A stretch of DNA of 64,000 nucleotides from Rhipicephalus microplus (taxonomy: Eukaryota > Arthropoda > Arachnida > Ixodida > Ixodidae). The position numbers and the translations under genes were made by a program. The notes under the pieces were generated by a model. That model worked only from the letters and a program-made list of their open reading frames with translations, had not been told where the DNA came from and made no database searches. Shown in pieces: positions 45,705 through 60,220 of the stretch (positions within the stretch are counted from its first letter, which is position 1; each line of letters begins with the position of its first letter). The stretch is taken from contig NW_027464602.1 in assembly GCF_043290135.1 (NCBI RefSeq), positions 310,001 through 374,000 of the forward strand, in the 5' to 3' direction.

Positions 45705-47239
45705 CGATTAGAACATATCTTCAAAGCTATCAGCGCAAATCCAACTTTTCGGTTAACAGCCGATCACGCTAGCCAATCGCGCCACGGAGACAGTCCTGCT
45801 CCACTCTCAACACCATCAGAACATATCTTCAAAGCTATCAGCCCAAAGAAAAAAAAAGCGCCGCACCACCCCTGGGTGGGCTCGAGCCTCCAACTTTTCG
45901 GTTAACAGCCGATCACGCTAGCCAATTGCGCCACGGAGACAGTCCTGCTCCACTCTCACCACCATCAGAACATATCTTCAAAGCTATCAGCCCACAGAAA
46001 AAAAAGCGCCACACAACCACTGGGTGGGCTCGAACCTCCAACTTTTCGGTTAACAGCCGATCACGCTAGCGAATTGCGCACGGAGACAGTCCTGCTCCAC
46101 TCTCAACACCATCAGAACATATCTTCAAAGCTATCAGCCCAAAGAAAAAAAAAGCGCCGCACCACCCCCGGGTGGGCTCGAGCCTCCAACTTTTCGGTTA
46201 ACAGCCGATCACGCTAGCCAATTGCGCCACGGAGACAGTCCTGCTCCACTCTCACCACCATCATAACATATCTTCAAAGCTATTAGCCCAAAGAAAAAAA
46301 AAGCGCCGCACCACCACCGGGTGGGCTCAAACTACCAACTTTTCGGTTAACAGCCGATCACGCTAGCGAATTGCGCACGGAGACAGTCCTGCTCCACTCT
46401 CACCACCATCAGAACATATATTCAAAGCTATCAGCCCAAAGAAAGAAAGCGCCGCACCACCACCGTGTGGGCTCGAACCTCCAACTTTTCGGTTAACAGC
46501 CGATCACGCTAGCCAATTGCGCCACGGAGACAGTCCTGCTTCACTCTCACCACCATCATACCGTATCTTCAAAGCTATCAGCCCAAAGAAAAAAAAGCGC
46601 CGCACCACCACCGGGTGGGCTCGAAACTCCAACCTTTCGGTTAACTGCCGATCGCGCTAGCCAATGGCGCCACGGAGACAGTCCTGCTCCACTCTTACCA
46701 CCATTAGAACATATCTTCAAAGCTATCAGCCCGAAGAAAAAAAAGCGCCGCACCACCAACGGGTGGACTCGAACCTCCAACTTTCCGGTTAACAGCCGAT
46801 CACGCTAGCCAATTGCGCCACGGAGACAGTCCTGCTCCACTCTCACCACCATCAGAACTTATCTTCAAAGCTATCAGCACAAAGAAAAAAAAAGCGCCCC
46901 AGCATCACCGGGTGGGCTCGAAATTCCAACCTTTCGGTTAACAGCCAATCGCGCTAGCCAGCTGGGCCAAGGAGACAGTCGTGCTCCACTCTCACCACCA
47001 TCAGAACATATCTTCAAAGCTATCAGCCCAAAGAAAAAAAAAGCGCCGCACCACCACCGGGTGGGCTCAAACTACCAACTTTTCGGTTAACAGCCGACCA
47101 CGCTAGCGAATTGCGCCACGGAGACAGTCCTGCTCCACTATCACCACCATCAGAACATATATTCAAAGCTATCAGCCCAAAGAAAAAAAAAGCGCCGCAC
47201 CACCACCGGGTGGGCTCGAAACTCCAACTTTCCGGTTAA

Positions 47240-49390
47240 CAGCCGATCACGCTAGCCAATTGCGCCACGGAGACAGTCCTGCTCCACTCTCACCACCATC
47301 AGAACATATCTTCAAAGCTATCAGCCCACAGAAAAAAAGCGCCGCGTAACCACCGGGTAGGCTCGAACCTCCAACTTTTCGGTTAACAGCCGATCGCGCT
47401 AGCCAATTGCGCCACGGAGACAGTCCTGCTCCACTCTCACCACCATAAGAACATATCTTCAAAGCTATCAGCCCAAAGAAAAAAAAGCGCCGCACCACCG
47501 GGTGGGCTCGAACATCCAACCTTTCGGTTAACAGCCGATCGCGCTAGCCAATTGCCCCACGGAGACAGTGGTGCTCCACTCTCACCACCGTCAGAACATT
47601 TCTTCAGAGCTATCACCCCAAAGAAAAAAAAAGCGCCGCACCACCACCGGTTGCGCTCGAACCTCCAACCTTTCGGTTAACAGCCGATCGCGCTAGCCAA
47701 TTGCGCCACGAAGACAGTCCTGCTCCACTCTCACCACCATCAGAACATATCCTCAAAGCTATCACCGCAAAGAAAAAAGCAACACACCACTCCCGGAAGG
47801 GCTCGAAACTCCAACCTTTCGGTTAACAGCCGATCGCGCTAGCCCATTGCGCTACGGATGCAGTCTTGCTCCACTCTCACCATCATCAGAACATATCTTC
47901 AAAGCTATCAGCGCAAGGAAAAAAAAGCGCTGCACCACCACCAGGTGGGCTCGAACCTCCAACCTTTCGGTTAACAGCCGATCGCGCTAGCCAATTGCGC
48001 CATGAAGACAGTCCTGCACCCCTCTCACCACCATCACAACATATCTTCAAAGCTATCAGCCCAAAGAAAAAAAAGCGCCGCACCACCACCGGGTGGGCTC
48101 GAACCTCCAACTTTTCGGTTAACAGCCGATCGCGCTAGCCAACTGCGCCAAGGAGACAGTCGTGCTCCACTGTCACCACCATCAGAACATATCTTCAAAG
48201 CTATCAGCGCAAAGAAAAAAGCAACACACCACTCCAGGGAGGGCTCGAAACTCCAACCTTTCGGTTAACAGCCGATCGCGCTAGCCAATGGCGCCACGGA
48301 GACAGTCCTGCTCCACTCTTACCACCTTTAGAACATATCTTCAAAGCTATCAGCCCAAAGAAAAAAAAGCGCCGCACCACCAACGGGTGGGCTCGAACCA
48401 CCAACTTTTCGGTTAACAGCCGATCACGCTAGCGAATTGCGCACGGGGACAGTCCTGCTCCACTCTCACCACCATCAGAACATATATTCAAAGCTATCAG
48501 CCCAAAGAAAAAAAGCGCCGCACCACCACCGTGTGGGCTCGAACCTCCAACTTTTCGGTTAACAGCCGATCACGCTAGCCAATTGCGCCACGGAGACAGT
48601 CCTGCTTCACTCTCACCACCATCATACCGTATCTTCAAAGCTATCAGCCCAAAGAAAAAAAAGCGCCGCACCACCACCGGGTGGGCTCGAAACTCCAACC
48701 TTTCGGTTAACTGCCGATCGCGCCAGCCAATGGCGCCACGGAGACAGTCCTGCTCCACTCTTACCACCATTAGAACATATCTTCAAAGCTATCAGCCCGA
48801 AGAAAAAAAAGCGCCGCACCACCAACGGGTGGACTCGAACCTCCAACTTTCCGGTTAACAGCCGATCACGCTAGCCAATTGCGCCACGGAGACAGTCCTG
48901 CTCCACTCTCACCACCATCAGAACTTATCTTCAAAGCTATCAGCACAAAGAAAAAAAAAGCGCCCCAGCATCACCGGGTGGGCTCGAAATTCCAACCTTT
49001 CGGTTAACAGCCAATCGCGCTAGCCAGCTGGGCCAAGGAGACAGTCGTGCTCCACTCTCACCACCATCAGAACATATCTTCAAAGCTATCAGCCCACAGA
49101 AAAAAAAGCGCCGCACCACCACCGGGTGGGCTCGAACCTCCAACTTTTCGGTTAACAACCGATCACGCTAGCCAATTGCGCCACGGAGACAGTCCTGCTT
49201 CACTCTCACCACCATCATAACATATCTTCAAAGCTATCAGCCCAAAGAAAAAAAAAGCGCCGCACCACCACCGGGTGGGCTCAAACTACCAACTTTTCGG
49301 TTAACAGCCGACCACGCTAGCGAATTGCGCCACGGAGACAGTCCTGCTCCACTCTCACCACCATCAGAACATATATTCAAAGCTATCAGC
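47240..49390. repeat. 2360-bp-offset block, copy 1
   Basis: Sixteen-unit offset to 49600-51750. Includes a 3-bp shortened acceptor flank (GCACCACCGGGTGGG) and the CATAAGAAC spacer. Confidence 0.78.
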
Positions 49391-51930
49391 CCAAAGAAAA
49401 AAAAAGCGCCGCACCACCACCGGGTGGGCTCGAAACTCCAACTTTCCGGTTAACAGCCGATCACGCTAGCCAATTGCGCCACGGAGACAGTCCTGCTCCA
49501 CTCTCACCACCATCAGAACATATCTTCAAAGCTATCAGCGCAGAGATAAAAGCAACACACCACCACCGGGTGGGCTCAAACATCCAACTTTTCGGTTAAC
49601 AGCCGATCACGCTAGCCAATTGCGCCACGGAGACAGTCCTGCTCCACTCTCACCACCATCAGAACATATCTTCAAAGCTATCAGCCCACACAAAAAAAGC
49701 GCCGCGCAACCACCGGGTAGGCTCGAACCTCCAACTTTTCGGTTAACAGCCGATCGCGCTAGCCAATTGCGCCACGGAGACAGTCCTGCTCCACTCTCAC
49801 CACCATAAGAACATATCTTCAAAGCTATCAGCCCAAAGAAAAAAAAGCGCCGCACCACCGGGTGGGCTCGAACATCCAACCTTTCGGTTAACAGCCGATC
49901 GCGCTAGCCAATTGCCCCACGGAGACAGTGGTGCTCCACTCTCACCACCGTCAGAACATTTCTTCAGAGCTATCACCCCAAAGAAAAAAAAAGCGCCGCA
50001 CCACCACCGGTTGCGCTCGAACCTCCAACCTTTCGGTTAACAGCCGATCGCGCTAGCCAATTGCGCCACGAAGACAGTCCTGCTCCACTCTCACCACCAT
50101 CAGAACATATCCTCAAAGCTATCACCGCAAAGAAAAAAGCAACACACCACTCCCGGAAGGGCTCGAAACTCCAACCTTTCGGTTAACAGCCGATCGCGCT
50201 AGCCCATTGCGCTACGGATGCAGTCTTGCTCCACTCTCACCATCATCAGAACATATCTTCAAAGCTATCAGCGCAAGGAAAAAAAAGCGCTGCACCACCA
50301 CCAGGTGGGCTCGAACCTCCAACCTTTCGGTTAACAGCCGATCGCGCTAGCCAATTGCGCCATGAAGACAGTCCTGCACCCCTCTCACCACCATCACAAC
50401 ATATCTTCAAAGCTATCAGCCCAAAGAAAAAAAAGCGCCGCACCACCACCGGGTGGGCTCGAACCTCCAACTTTTCGGTTAACAGCCGATCGCGCTAGCC
50501 AACTGCGCCAAGGAGACAGTCGTGCTCCACTGTCACCACCATCAGAACATATCTTCAAAGCTATCAGCGCAAAGAAAAAAGCAACACACCACTCCAGGGA
50601 GGGCTCGAAACTCCAACCTTTCGGTTAACAGCCGATCGCGCTAGCCAATGGCGCCACGGAGACAGTCCTGCTCCACTCTTACCACCTTTAGAACATATCT
50701 TCAAAGCTATCAGCCCAAAGAAAAAAAAGCGCCGCACCACCAACGGGTGGGCTCGAACCACCAACTTTTCGGTTAACAGCCGATCACGCTAGCGAATTGC
50801 GCACGGGGGCAGTCCTGCTCCACTCTCACCACCATCAGAACATATATTCAAAGCTATCAGCCCAAAGAAAAAAAGCGCCGCACCACCACCGTGTGGGCTC
50901 GAACCTCCAACTTTTCGGTTAACAGCCGATCACGCTAGCCAATTGCGCCACGGAGACAGTCCTGCTTCACTCTCACCACCATCATACCGTATCTTCAAAG
51001 CTATCAGCCCAAAGAAAAAAAAGCGCCGCACCACCACCGGGTGGGCTCGAAACTCCAACCTTTCGGTTAACTGCCGATCGCGCTAGCCAATGGCGCCACG
51101 GAGACAGTCCTGCTCCACTCTTACCACCATTAGAACATATCTTCAAAGCTATCAGCCCGAAGAAAAAAAAGCGCCGCACCACCAACGGGTGGACTCGAAC
51201 CTCCAACTTTCCGGTTAACAGCCGATCACGCTAGCCAATTGCTCCACGGAGACAGTCCTGCTGCACTCTCACCACCATCAGAACTTATCTTCAAAGCTAT
51301 CAGCACAAAGAAAAAAAAAGCGCCCCAGCATCACCGGGTGGGCTCGAACTTCCAACCTTTCGGTTAACAGCCAATCGCGCTAGCCAGCTGGGCCAAGGAG
51401 ACAGTCGTGCTCCACTCTCACCACCATCAGAACATATCTTCAAAGCTATCAGCCCACAGAAAAAAAAGTGCCGCACCACCACCGGGTGGGCTCGAACCTC
51501 CAACTTTTCGGTTAACAACCGATCACGCTAGCCAATTGCGCCACGCAGACAGTCCTGCTTCACTCTCACCACCATCATAACATATCTTCAAAGCTATCAG
51601 CCCAAAGAAAAAAAAAGCGCCGCACCACCACCGGGTGGGCTCAAACTACCAACTTTTCGGTTAACAGCCAACCCCGCTAGCGAATTGCGCCACGGAGACA
51701 GTCCTGCTCCACTCTCACCACCATCAGAACATATATTCAAAGCTATCAGCCCAAAGAAAAAACGCGCCGCACCACAACCGTGTGCGCTCGAACCTCCAAC
51801 TTTTCGGTTAACAGCCGATCACGCTAGCCAATCGCGCCACGGAGACAGTCCTGCTTCACTCTCACCACCATCATAACATATCTTCAAAGCTATCAGCCCA
51901 AAGGAAAAAAAGCGCCGCACCACCACCGGG
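48430..51930. repeat. 3838-bp-offset block, copy 1
   Basis: About 24 units matching 52270-55770; landmark offsets 3838-3840, i.e. 26 units. Confidence 0.75.
49600..51750. repeat. 2360-bp-offset block, copy 2
   Basis: Partner of 47240-49390 with few differences (for example CACACAAAAAAAGC near 49690). It is also part of the 3838-bp pair. Confidence 0.78.
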
Positions 51931-52269
51931 TGGGCTCGAAACTCCAACTTTTCGGTTAACAGCCGATCACGCTAGCCAATTGCGCCACGGAGACAGTCCT
52001 GCTCCACTCTCACCACCATCAGAACATATCTTCAAAGCTATCAGCCCACAGAAAAAAAAGCGCCACACAACCACTGGGTGGGCTCGAACCTCCAACTTTT
52101 CGGTTAACAGCCGATCACGCTAGCCAATTGCGCCACGGAGACAGTCCTGCTTCACTCTCACCACCATCATAACATATCTTCAAAGCTATTAGCCCAAAGA
52201 AAAAAAAAGCGCCGCACCACCACCGGGTGGGCTCAAACTACCAACTTTTCGGTTAACAGCCGATCACGC

Positions 52270-55200
52270 TAGCGAATTGCGCACGGAGACAGTCCTGCTC
52301 CACTCTCACCACCATCAGAACATATATTCAAAGCTATCAGCCCAAAGAAAAAAAGCGCCGCACCACCACCGTGTGGGCTCGAACCTCCAACTTTTCGGTT
52401 AACAGCCGATCACGCTAGCCAATTGCGCCACGGAGACAGTCCTGCTTCACTCTCACCACCATCATACCGTATCTTCAAAGCTATCAGCCCAAAGAAAAAA
52501 AAGCGCCGCACCACCACCGGGTGGGCTCGAAACTCCAACCTTTCGGTTAACTGCCGATCGCGCTAGCCAATGGCGCCACGGAGACAGTCCTGCTCCACTC
52601 TTACCACCATTAGAACATATCTTCAAAGCTATCAGCCCGAAGAAAAAAAAGCGCCGCACCACCAACGGGTAGACTCGAACCTCCAACTTTCCGGTTAACA
52701 GCCGATCACGCTAGCCAATTGCGCCACGGAGACAGTCCTGCTCCACTCTCACCACCATCAGAACTTATCTTCAAAGCTATCAGCACAAAGAAAAAAAAGC
52801 GCCCCAGCATCACCGGGTGGGCTCGAAATTCCAACCTTTCGGTTAACAGCCAATCGCGCTAGCCAGCTGGGCCAAGGAGACAGTCGTGCTCCACTCTCAC
52901 CACCATCAGAACATATCTTCAAAGCTATCAGCCCACAGAAAAAAAAGCGCCGCACCACCACCGGGTGGGCTCGAACCTCCAACTTTTCAATTAACAACCG
53001 ATCACGCTAGCCAATTGCGCCACGGAGACAGTCCTGCTTCACTCTCACCACCATCATAACATATCTTCAAAGCTATCAGCCCAAAGAAAAAAAAAGCGCC
53101 GCACCACCACCGGGTGGGCTCAAACTACCAACTTTTCGGTTAACAGCCGACCACGCTAGCGAATTGCGCCACGGAGACAGTCCTGCTCCACTCTCACCAC
53201 CATCAGAACATATATTCAAAGCTATCAGCCCAAAGAAAAAAAAAGCGCCGCACCACCACCGGGTGGGCTCGAAACTCCAACTTTCCGGTTAACAGCCGAT
53301 CACGCTAGCCAATTGCGCCACGGAGACAGTCCTGCTCCACTCTCACCACCATCAGAACATATCTTCAAAGCTATCAGCGCAGAGATAAAAGCAACACACC
53401 ACCACCGGGTGGGCTCAAACATCCAACTTTTCGGTTAACAGCCGATCACGCTAGCCAATTGCGCCACGGAGACAGTCCTGCTCCACTCTCACCACCATCA
53501 GAACATATCTTCAAAGCTATCAGCCCACAGAAAAAAAGCGCCGCGCAACCACCGGGTAGGCTCGAACCTCCAACTTTTCGGTTAACAGCCGATCGCGCTA
53601 GCCAATTGCGCCACGGAGACAGTCCTGCTCCACTCTCACCACCATAAGAACATATCTTCAAAGCTATCAGCCCAAAGAAAAAAAAGCGCCGCACCACCGG
53701 GTGGGCTCGAACATCCAACCTTTCGGTTAACAGCCGATCGCGCTAGCCAATTGCCCCACGGAGACAGTGGTGCTCCACTCTCACCACCGTCAGAACATTT
53801 CTTCAGAGCTATCACCCCAAAGAAAAAAAAGCGCCGCACCACCACCGGTTGCGCTCGAACCTCCAACCTTTCGGTTAACAGCCGATCGCGCTAGCCAATT
53901 GCGCCACGAAGACAGTCCTGCTCCACTCTCACCACCATCAGAACATATCCTCAAAGCTATCACCGCAAAGAAAAAAGCAACACACCACTCCCGGAAGGGC
54001 TCGAAACTCCAACCTTTCGGTTAACAGCCGATCGCGCTAGCCCATTGCGCTACGGATGCAGTCTTGCTCCACTCTCACCATCATCAGAACATATCTTCAA
54101 AGCTATCAGCGCAAGGAAAAAAAAGCGCTGCACCACCACCAGGTGGGCTCGAACCTCCAACCTTTCGGTTAACAGCCGATCGCGCTAGCCAATTGCGCCA
54201 TGAAGACAGTCCTGCACCCCTCTCACCACCATCACAACATATCTTCAAAGCTATCAGCCCAAAGAAAAAAAAGCGCCGCACCACCACCGGGTGGGCTCGA
54301 ACCTCCAACTTTTCGGTTAACAGCCGATCGCGCTAGCCAACTGCGCCAAGGAGACAGTCGTGCTCCACTGTCACCACCATCAGAACATATCTTCAAAGCT
54401 ATCAGCGCAAAGAAAAAAGCAACACACCACTCCAGGGAGGGCTCGAAACTCCAACCTTTCGGTTAACAGCCGATCGCGCTAGCCAATGGCGCCACGGAGA
54501 CAGTCCTGCTCCACTCTTACCACCTTTAGAACATATCTTCAAAGCTATCAGCCCAAAGAAAAAAAAGCGCCGCACCACCAACGGGTGGGCTCGAACCACC
54601 AACTTTTCGGTTAACAGCCGATCACGCTAGCGAATTGCGCACGGGGACAGTCCTGCTCCACTCTCACCACCATCAGAACATATATTCAAAGCTATCAGCC
54701 CAAAGAAAAAAAGCGCCGCACCACCACCGTGTGGGCTCGAACCTCCAACTTTTCGGTTAACAGCCGATCACGCTAACCAATTGCGCCACGGAGACAGTCC
54801 TGCTTCACTCTCACCACCATCATACCGTATCTTCAAAGCTATCAGCCCAAAGAAAAAAAAGCGCCGCACCACCACCGGGTGGGCTCGAAACTCCAACCTT
54901 TCGGTTAACTGCCGATCGCGCTAGCCAATGGCGCCACGGAGACAGTCCTGCTCCACTCTTACCACCATTAGAACATATCTTCAAAGCTATCAGCCCGAAG
55001 AAAAAAAAGCGCCGCACCACCAACGGGTGGACTCGAACCTCCAACTTTCCGGTTAACAGCCGATCACGCTAGCCAATTGCTCCACGGAGACAGTCCTGCT
55101 GCACTCTCACCACCATCAGAACTTATCTTCAAAGCTATCAGCACAAAGAAAAAAAAAGCGCCCCAGCATCACCGGGTGGGCTCGAACTTCCAACCTTTCG

Positions 55201-55770
55201 GTTAACAGCCAATCGCGCTAGCCAGCTGGGCCAAGGAGACAGTCGTGCTCCACTCTCACCACCATCAGAACATATCTTCAAAGCTATCAGCCCACAGAAA
55301 AAAAAGTGCCGCACCACCACTGGGTGGGCTCGAACCTCCAACTTTTCGGTTAACAACCGATCACGCTAGCCAATTGCGCCACGCAGACAGTCCTGCTTCA
55401 CTCTCACCACCATCATAACATATCTTCAAAGCTATCAGCCCAAAGAAAAAAAAAGCGCCACACCACCACCGGGTGGGCTCAAACTACCAACTTTTCGGTT
55501 AACAGCCGACCCCGCTAGCGAATTGCGCCACGGAGACAGTCCTGCTCCACTCTCACCACCATCAGAACATATATTCAAAGCTATCAGCCCAAAGAAAAAA
55601 CGCGCCGCACCACAACCGTGTGCGCTCGAACCTCCAACTTTTCGGTTAACAGCCGATCACGCTAGCCAATCGCGCCACGGAGACAGTCCTGCTTCACTCT
55701 CACCACCATCATAACATATCTTCAAAGCTATCAGCCCAAAGGAAAAAAACCGCCGCACCACCACCGGGTG
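52270..55770. repeat. 3838-bp-offset block, copy 2
   Basis: Partner of 48430-51930. A private TTTTCAATTAAC change near 52987 destroys one anticodon stem. Confidence 0.75.
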
Positions 55771-58526
55771 GGCTCGAAACTCCAACCTTTCGGTTAACTG
55801 CCGATCGCGCTAGCCAATGGTGCCACGGAGACAGTCCTGCTCCACTCTTACCACCATTAGAACATATCTTCAAAGCTATCAGCCCAAAGAAAAAAAAGCG
55901 CCGCACCACCAACGGGTGGGCTCGAACCTCCAGCTTTCCGGTTAACAGCCGATCACGCTAGCCAATTGCGCCACGGAGACAGTCCTGCTCCACTCTCACC
56001 ACCATCAGAACATATCTTCAAAGCTATCAACCCAAAGAAAAAAAAGCGCCGCACCACCACTGGGTGGGCTCGAGCCTCCAAATTTTCGGTTAACAGCCGA
56101 TCACGCTAGCCAATTGCGCCACGGAGACAGTCCTGCTCCGCTCTCACCACCATCAGAACATATCTTCAAAGCTATCAGCCCACAGAAAAAAAGCGCCGCA
56201 CCACCACCGCGTGGGCTCGAACCTCCAACTTTTCGGTTAACAGCCGATCACGCTAGTCAATTGCGCCACGGAGACAGTCCTGCTTCACTTTCACCACCAT
56301 CATAACATATCTTCAAAGCTATCAGCCCAAAGAAAAAAAAAGCGCCGCACCACCACCGGGTGGGCTCAAACTACCAACTTTTCGGTTAACAGGCGATCAC
56401 GCTAGCGAATTGCGCCACGGAGACAGTCCTGCTCCACTCTCAACACCATCAGAACATATCTTCAAAGCTATCAGCCCAAAGAAAAAAAAGCGCCGCACCA
56501 CCCCCGGGTGGGCTCGAGCCTCCAACTTTTCGGTTAACAGCCGATCACGCTAGCCAATTGCGCCACGGAGACAGTCCTGCTCCACTCTCACCACCATCAG
56601 AACATATCTTCAAAACTATCAGCCCACAGAAAAAAAAGCGCCGCACCACCACTGGGTGGGCTCGAACCTCCAACTTTTCGGTTAACAGCCGATCACGCTA
56701 GCCAATTGCGCCACGGAGACAGTCCTGCTTCACTCTTACCACCATCATAACATATCTTCAAAGCTATTAGCCCAAAGAAAAAAAAAAGCGCCGCACCACC
56801 ACCGGGTGGGCTCAAACTACCAACTTTTCGGTTAACAGCCGATCACGCTAGCGAATTGCGCACGGAGACAGTCCTGCTCCACTCTCACCACCATCAGAAC
56901 ATATATTCAAAGCTATCAGCCCAAAGAAAAAAAGCGCCGCACCACCACCGTGTGGGCTCGAACCTCCAACTTATCGGTTAACAGCCGATCACGCTAGCCA
57001 ATTGCGCCACGGAGACAGTCCTGCTTCACTCTCACCACCATCATACCATATCTTCAAAGCTATCAGCCCAAAGAAAAAAAAGCGCCGCACCACCACCGGG
57101 TGGGCTCGAAACTCCAACCTTTCGGTTAACTGCCGATTGCGCTAGCCAATGGCGCCACGGAGACAGTCCTGCTCCACTCTTACCACCATTAGAACATATC
57201 TTCAAAGCTATCAGCCCAAAGAAAAAAAAGCGCCGCACCACCAACGGGTGGACTCGAACCTCCAACTTTCCGGTTAACAGCCGATCACGCTAGCCAATTG
57301 CGCCACGGAGACAGTCCTGCTCCACTCTCACCACCATCAGAACTTATCTTCAAAGCTATCAGCACAAAGAAAAAAAAAGCGCCCCAGCATCACCGGGTGG
57401 GCTCGAATTTCCAACCTTTCGGTTAACAGCCAATCGCGCTAGCCAGCTGGGCCAAGGAGACAGTCGTGCTCCACTCTCACCACCATCAGAACATATCTTC
57501 AAAGCTATCAGCGCAGAGAAAAAAGCAACACACCACCACCGGGTGGGCTCAAACATCCAACATTTCGGTTAACAGCCGATCACGCTAGCCAATTGCGCCA
57601 CGGAGACCGTCCTGCTCCACTCTCACCACCATCAGAACATATCTTCAAAGCAATCAGCCAACAGAAAAAAAGCGCCGCGCAACCACCGGGTAGGCTCGAA
57701 CCTCCAACTTATCAGTTAACAGCCGATCGCGCTAGCCAATTGCGCCACGGAGACAGTCCTGCTCCACTCTCACCACCATAAGAACATATCTTCAAAGCTA
57801 TCAGCCCAAAGAAAAAAAAGCGCCGCACCACCACCGGGTGGGCTCGAACATCCAACCTTTCGGTTAACAGCCGATCGCGCTAGCCAATTGCCCCACGGAG
57901 ACAGTGGTGCTCCACTCTCACCACCGTCAGAACATTTCTTCAGAGCTATCACCCCAAAGAAAAAAAAAGCGCCGCACCACCACCGGTTGCGCTCGAACCT
58001 CCAACCTTTCGGTTAACAGCCGATCGCGCTAGCCCATTGCGCCACGGAGACAGTCTTGCTCCACTCTCACCACCATCAGAACATATCTTCAAAGCTATCA
58101 GCGCAAAGAAAAAAGCAACACACCACTCCCGGGAGGGCTCGAAACTCCAACCTTTCGGGTCAACAGCCGATCGCGCTAGCCAATTGCGCCACGGAGACAG
58201 TACTGCTCTACTCTCACCACCATCAGAACATATCTTCAAAGCTATCAACCCAAAGAAAAAAAAAGCGCCGCACCACCACCGCGTGGGCTCGAACCTCCAA
58301 CTTTTCGGTTAACAGCCGATCACGCTAGTCAATTGCGCCACGGAGACAGTCCTGCTTCACTCTCACCACCATCATAACATATCTTCAAAGCTATCAGCCC
58401 AAAGAAAAAAAAAGCGCCGCACCACCACCGGGTGGGCTCAAACTACCAACTTTTCGGTTAACAGCCGATCACGCTAGCGAATTGCGCCACGGAGACAGTC
58501 CTGCTCCCCTCTCACCACCATCAGAA
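54747..58526. repeat. 5474-bp-offset block, copy 1
   Basis: Matches 60221-64000 with no difference in the places compared, including rare variants such as CTAACCAATTGC, GACCCCGCTAGC, TCAAAACTATC and TTTCGGGTCAAC. 5474 bp is about 37 units. Confidence 0.82.
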
Positions 58527-60220
58527 CATATCTTCAAAGTTATCAGCCCAAAGAAAAAAAGCGCTGAACCACCAACGTGTGGGCTCGAACCTCCAACTTT
58601 TCGGTTAACAGCCGATCACGCTAGCCCATTGCGCCACGGAGACAGTCCTGCTTCACTCTCACCACCATCATAACATATCTTCAAAGCTATCAGCCCAAAG
58701 AAGAACAAGCGCCGCACCACCACTGGGTGGGCTCGAAACTCCAACCTTTCGGTTAACTGCCGATCGCGCTAGCCAATGGCGCCACGGAGACAGTCCTGCT
58801 CCACTCTTACCACCATTAGAACATATCTTCAAAGCTATCAGCCCAAAGAAAAAAAAAGCGCCGCACCACAAACGGGTGGACTCGAACCTCCAACTATCCG
58901 GTTAACAGCCGATCACGCTAGCCAATTGGGCCACGGAGACAGTCCTGCTCCACTCTCACCACCATCAGAACATATCTTCAAAGCTATCAGCACAAAGAAA
59001 AAAAAGCGCCCCAGCATCACCGGGTGGGCTCGAACTTCCAACCTTTCGGTTAACAGCCGATCGCGCTAGCCAGCTACGCCAAGGAGACAGTCGTGCTCCA
59101 CTCTCACCACCATCAGAACCTATCTTCAAAGCTATTAGCGCAAAGAAAAAAGCAACACACCACTCCAGGGAGGGCTCGAAACTCCAACCTTTCGGTTAAC
59201 AGCCGATCGCGCTAGCCAATGGCGCCACGGAGACAGTCCTGCTCCACTTTTACCACCATTAGAACATATCTTCAAAGCTATCAGCCCAAAGAAAAAAAAG
59301 CGCCGCACCACCAACGGGTGGGCTCGAACCTCCAACTTTCCGGTTAACAGCCGATCACGCTAGCCAATTGCGCCACGGAGACAGTCCTGCTCCACTCTCA
59401 ACACCATCAGAACATATCTTCAAAGCTATCAGCCCAAAGAAAAAAAAGCGCCGCACCACCCCCGGGGGGGCTCGAGCCTCCAACTTTTCGGTTAACAGCC
59501 GATCACGCTAGCCAATTGCGCCACGGAGACAGTCCTGCTTCACTCTCACCAACATCATAACATATCTTCAAAGCTATCAGCCCAAAGAAAAAAAAGCGCC
59601 GCACCACCACCGGGTGGGCTCAAACTACCAACTTTTCGGTTAACAGCCGATCACGCTAGCGAATTGCGCACGGAGACAGTCCTGCTCCACTCTCACCACC
59701 ATCAGAACATATATTCAAAGCTATCAGCCCAAAGAAAAAAAGCGCCGCACCACCACCGTGTGGGCTCGAACCTCCAACTTTTCGGTTAACAGCCGATCAC
59801 GCTAGCCAATTGCGCCACGGAGACAGCCCTGCTTCACTCTCACCACCATCAGAACATATCTTCAAAGCTATCAACCCAAAGAAAAAAAAGCGCCGCACCA
59901 CCACCGAGTGGGCTCGAGCCTCCAACATTTCGGTTAACAGCCGATCACGCTACCCAATTGCGCCACGGAGACAGTCCTGCTCCACTCTCACCACCATCAG
60001 AACATATCTTCAAAGCTATCAGCCCACAGAAAAAAAAGCGCCGCACCACCACCGGGTGGGCTCGAACCTCCAACTTTTCGGTTAACAGCCGTTCACGCTA
60101 GCCAATTGCGCCACAGAGACAGTCCTGCTTCACTCTCACCACCATCATAACATATCTTCAAAGCTATCAGCCCAAAGAAAAAAAAAGCGCCGCACCACCA
60201 CCGGGTGGGCTCAAACTACC

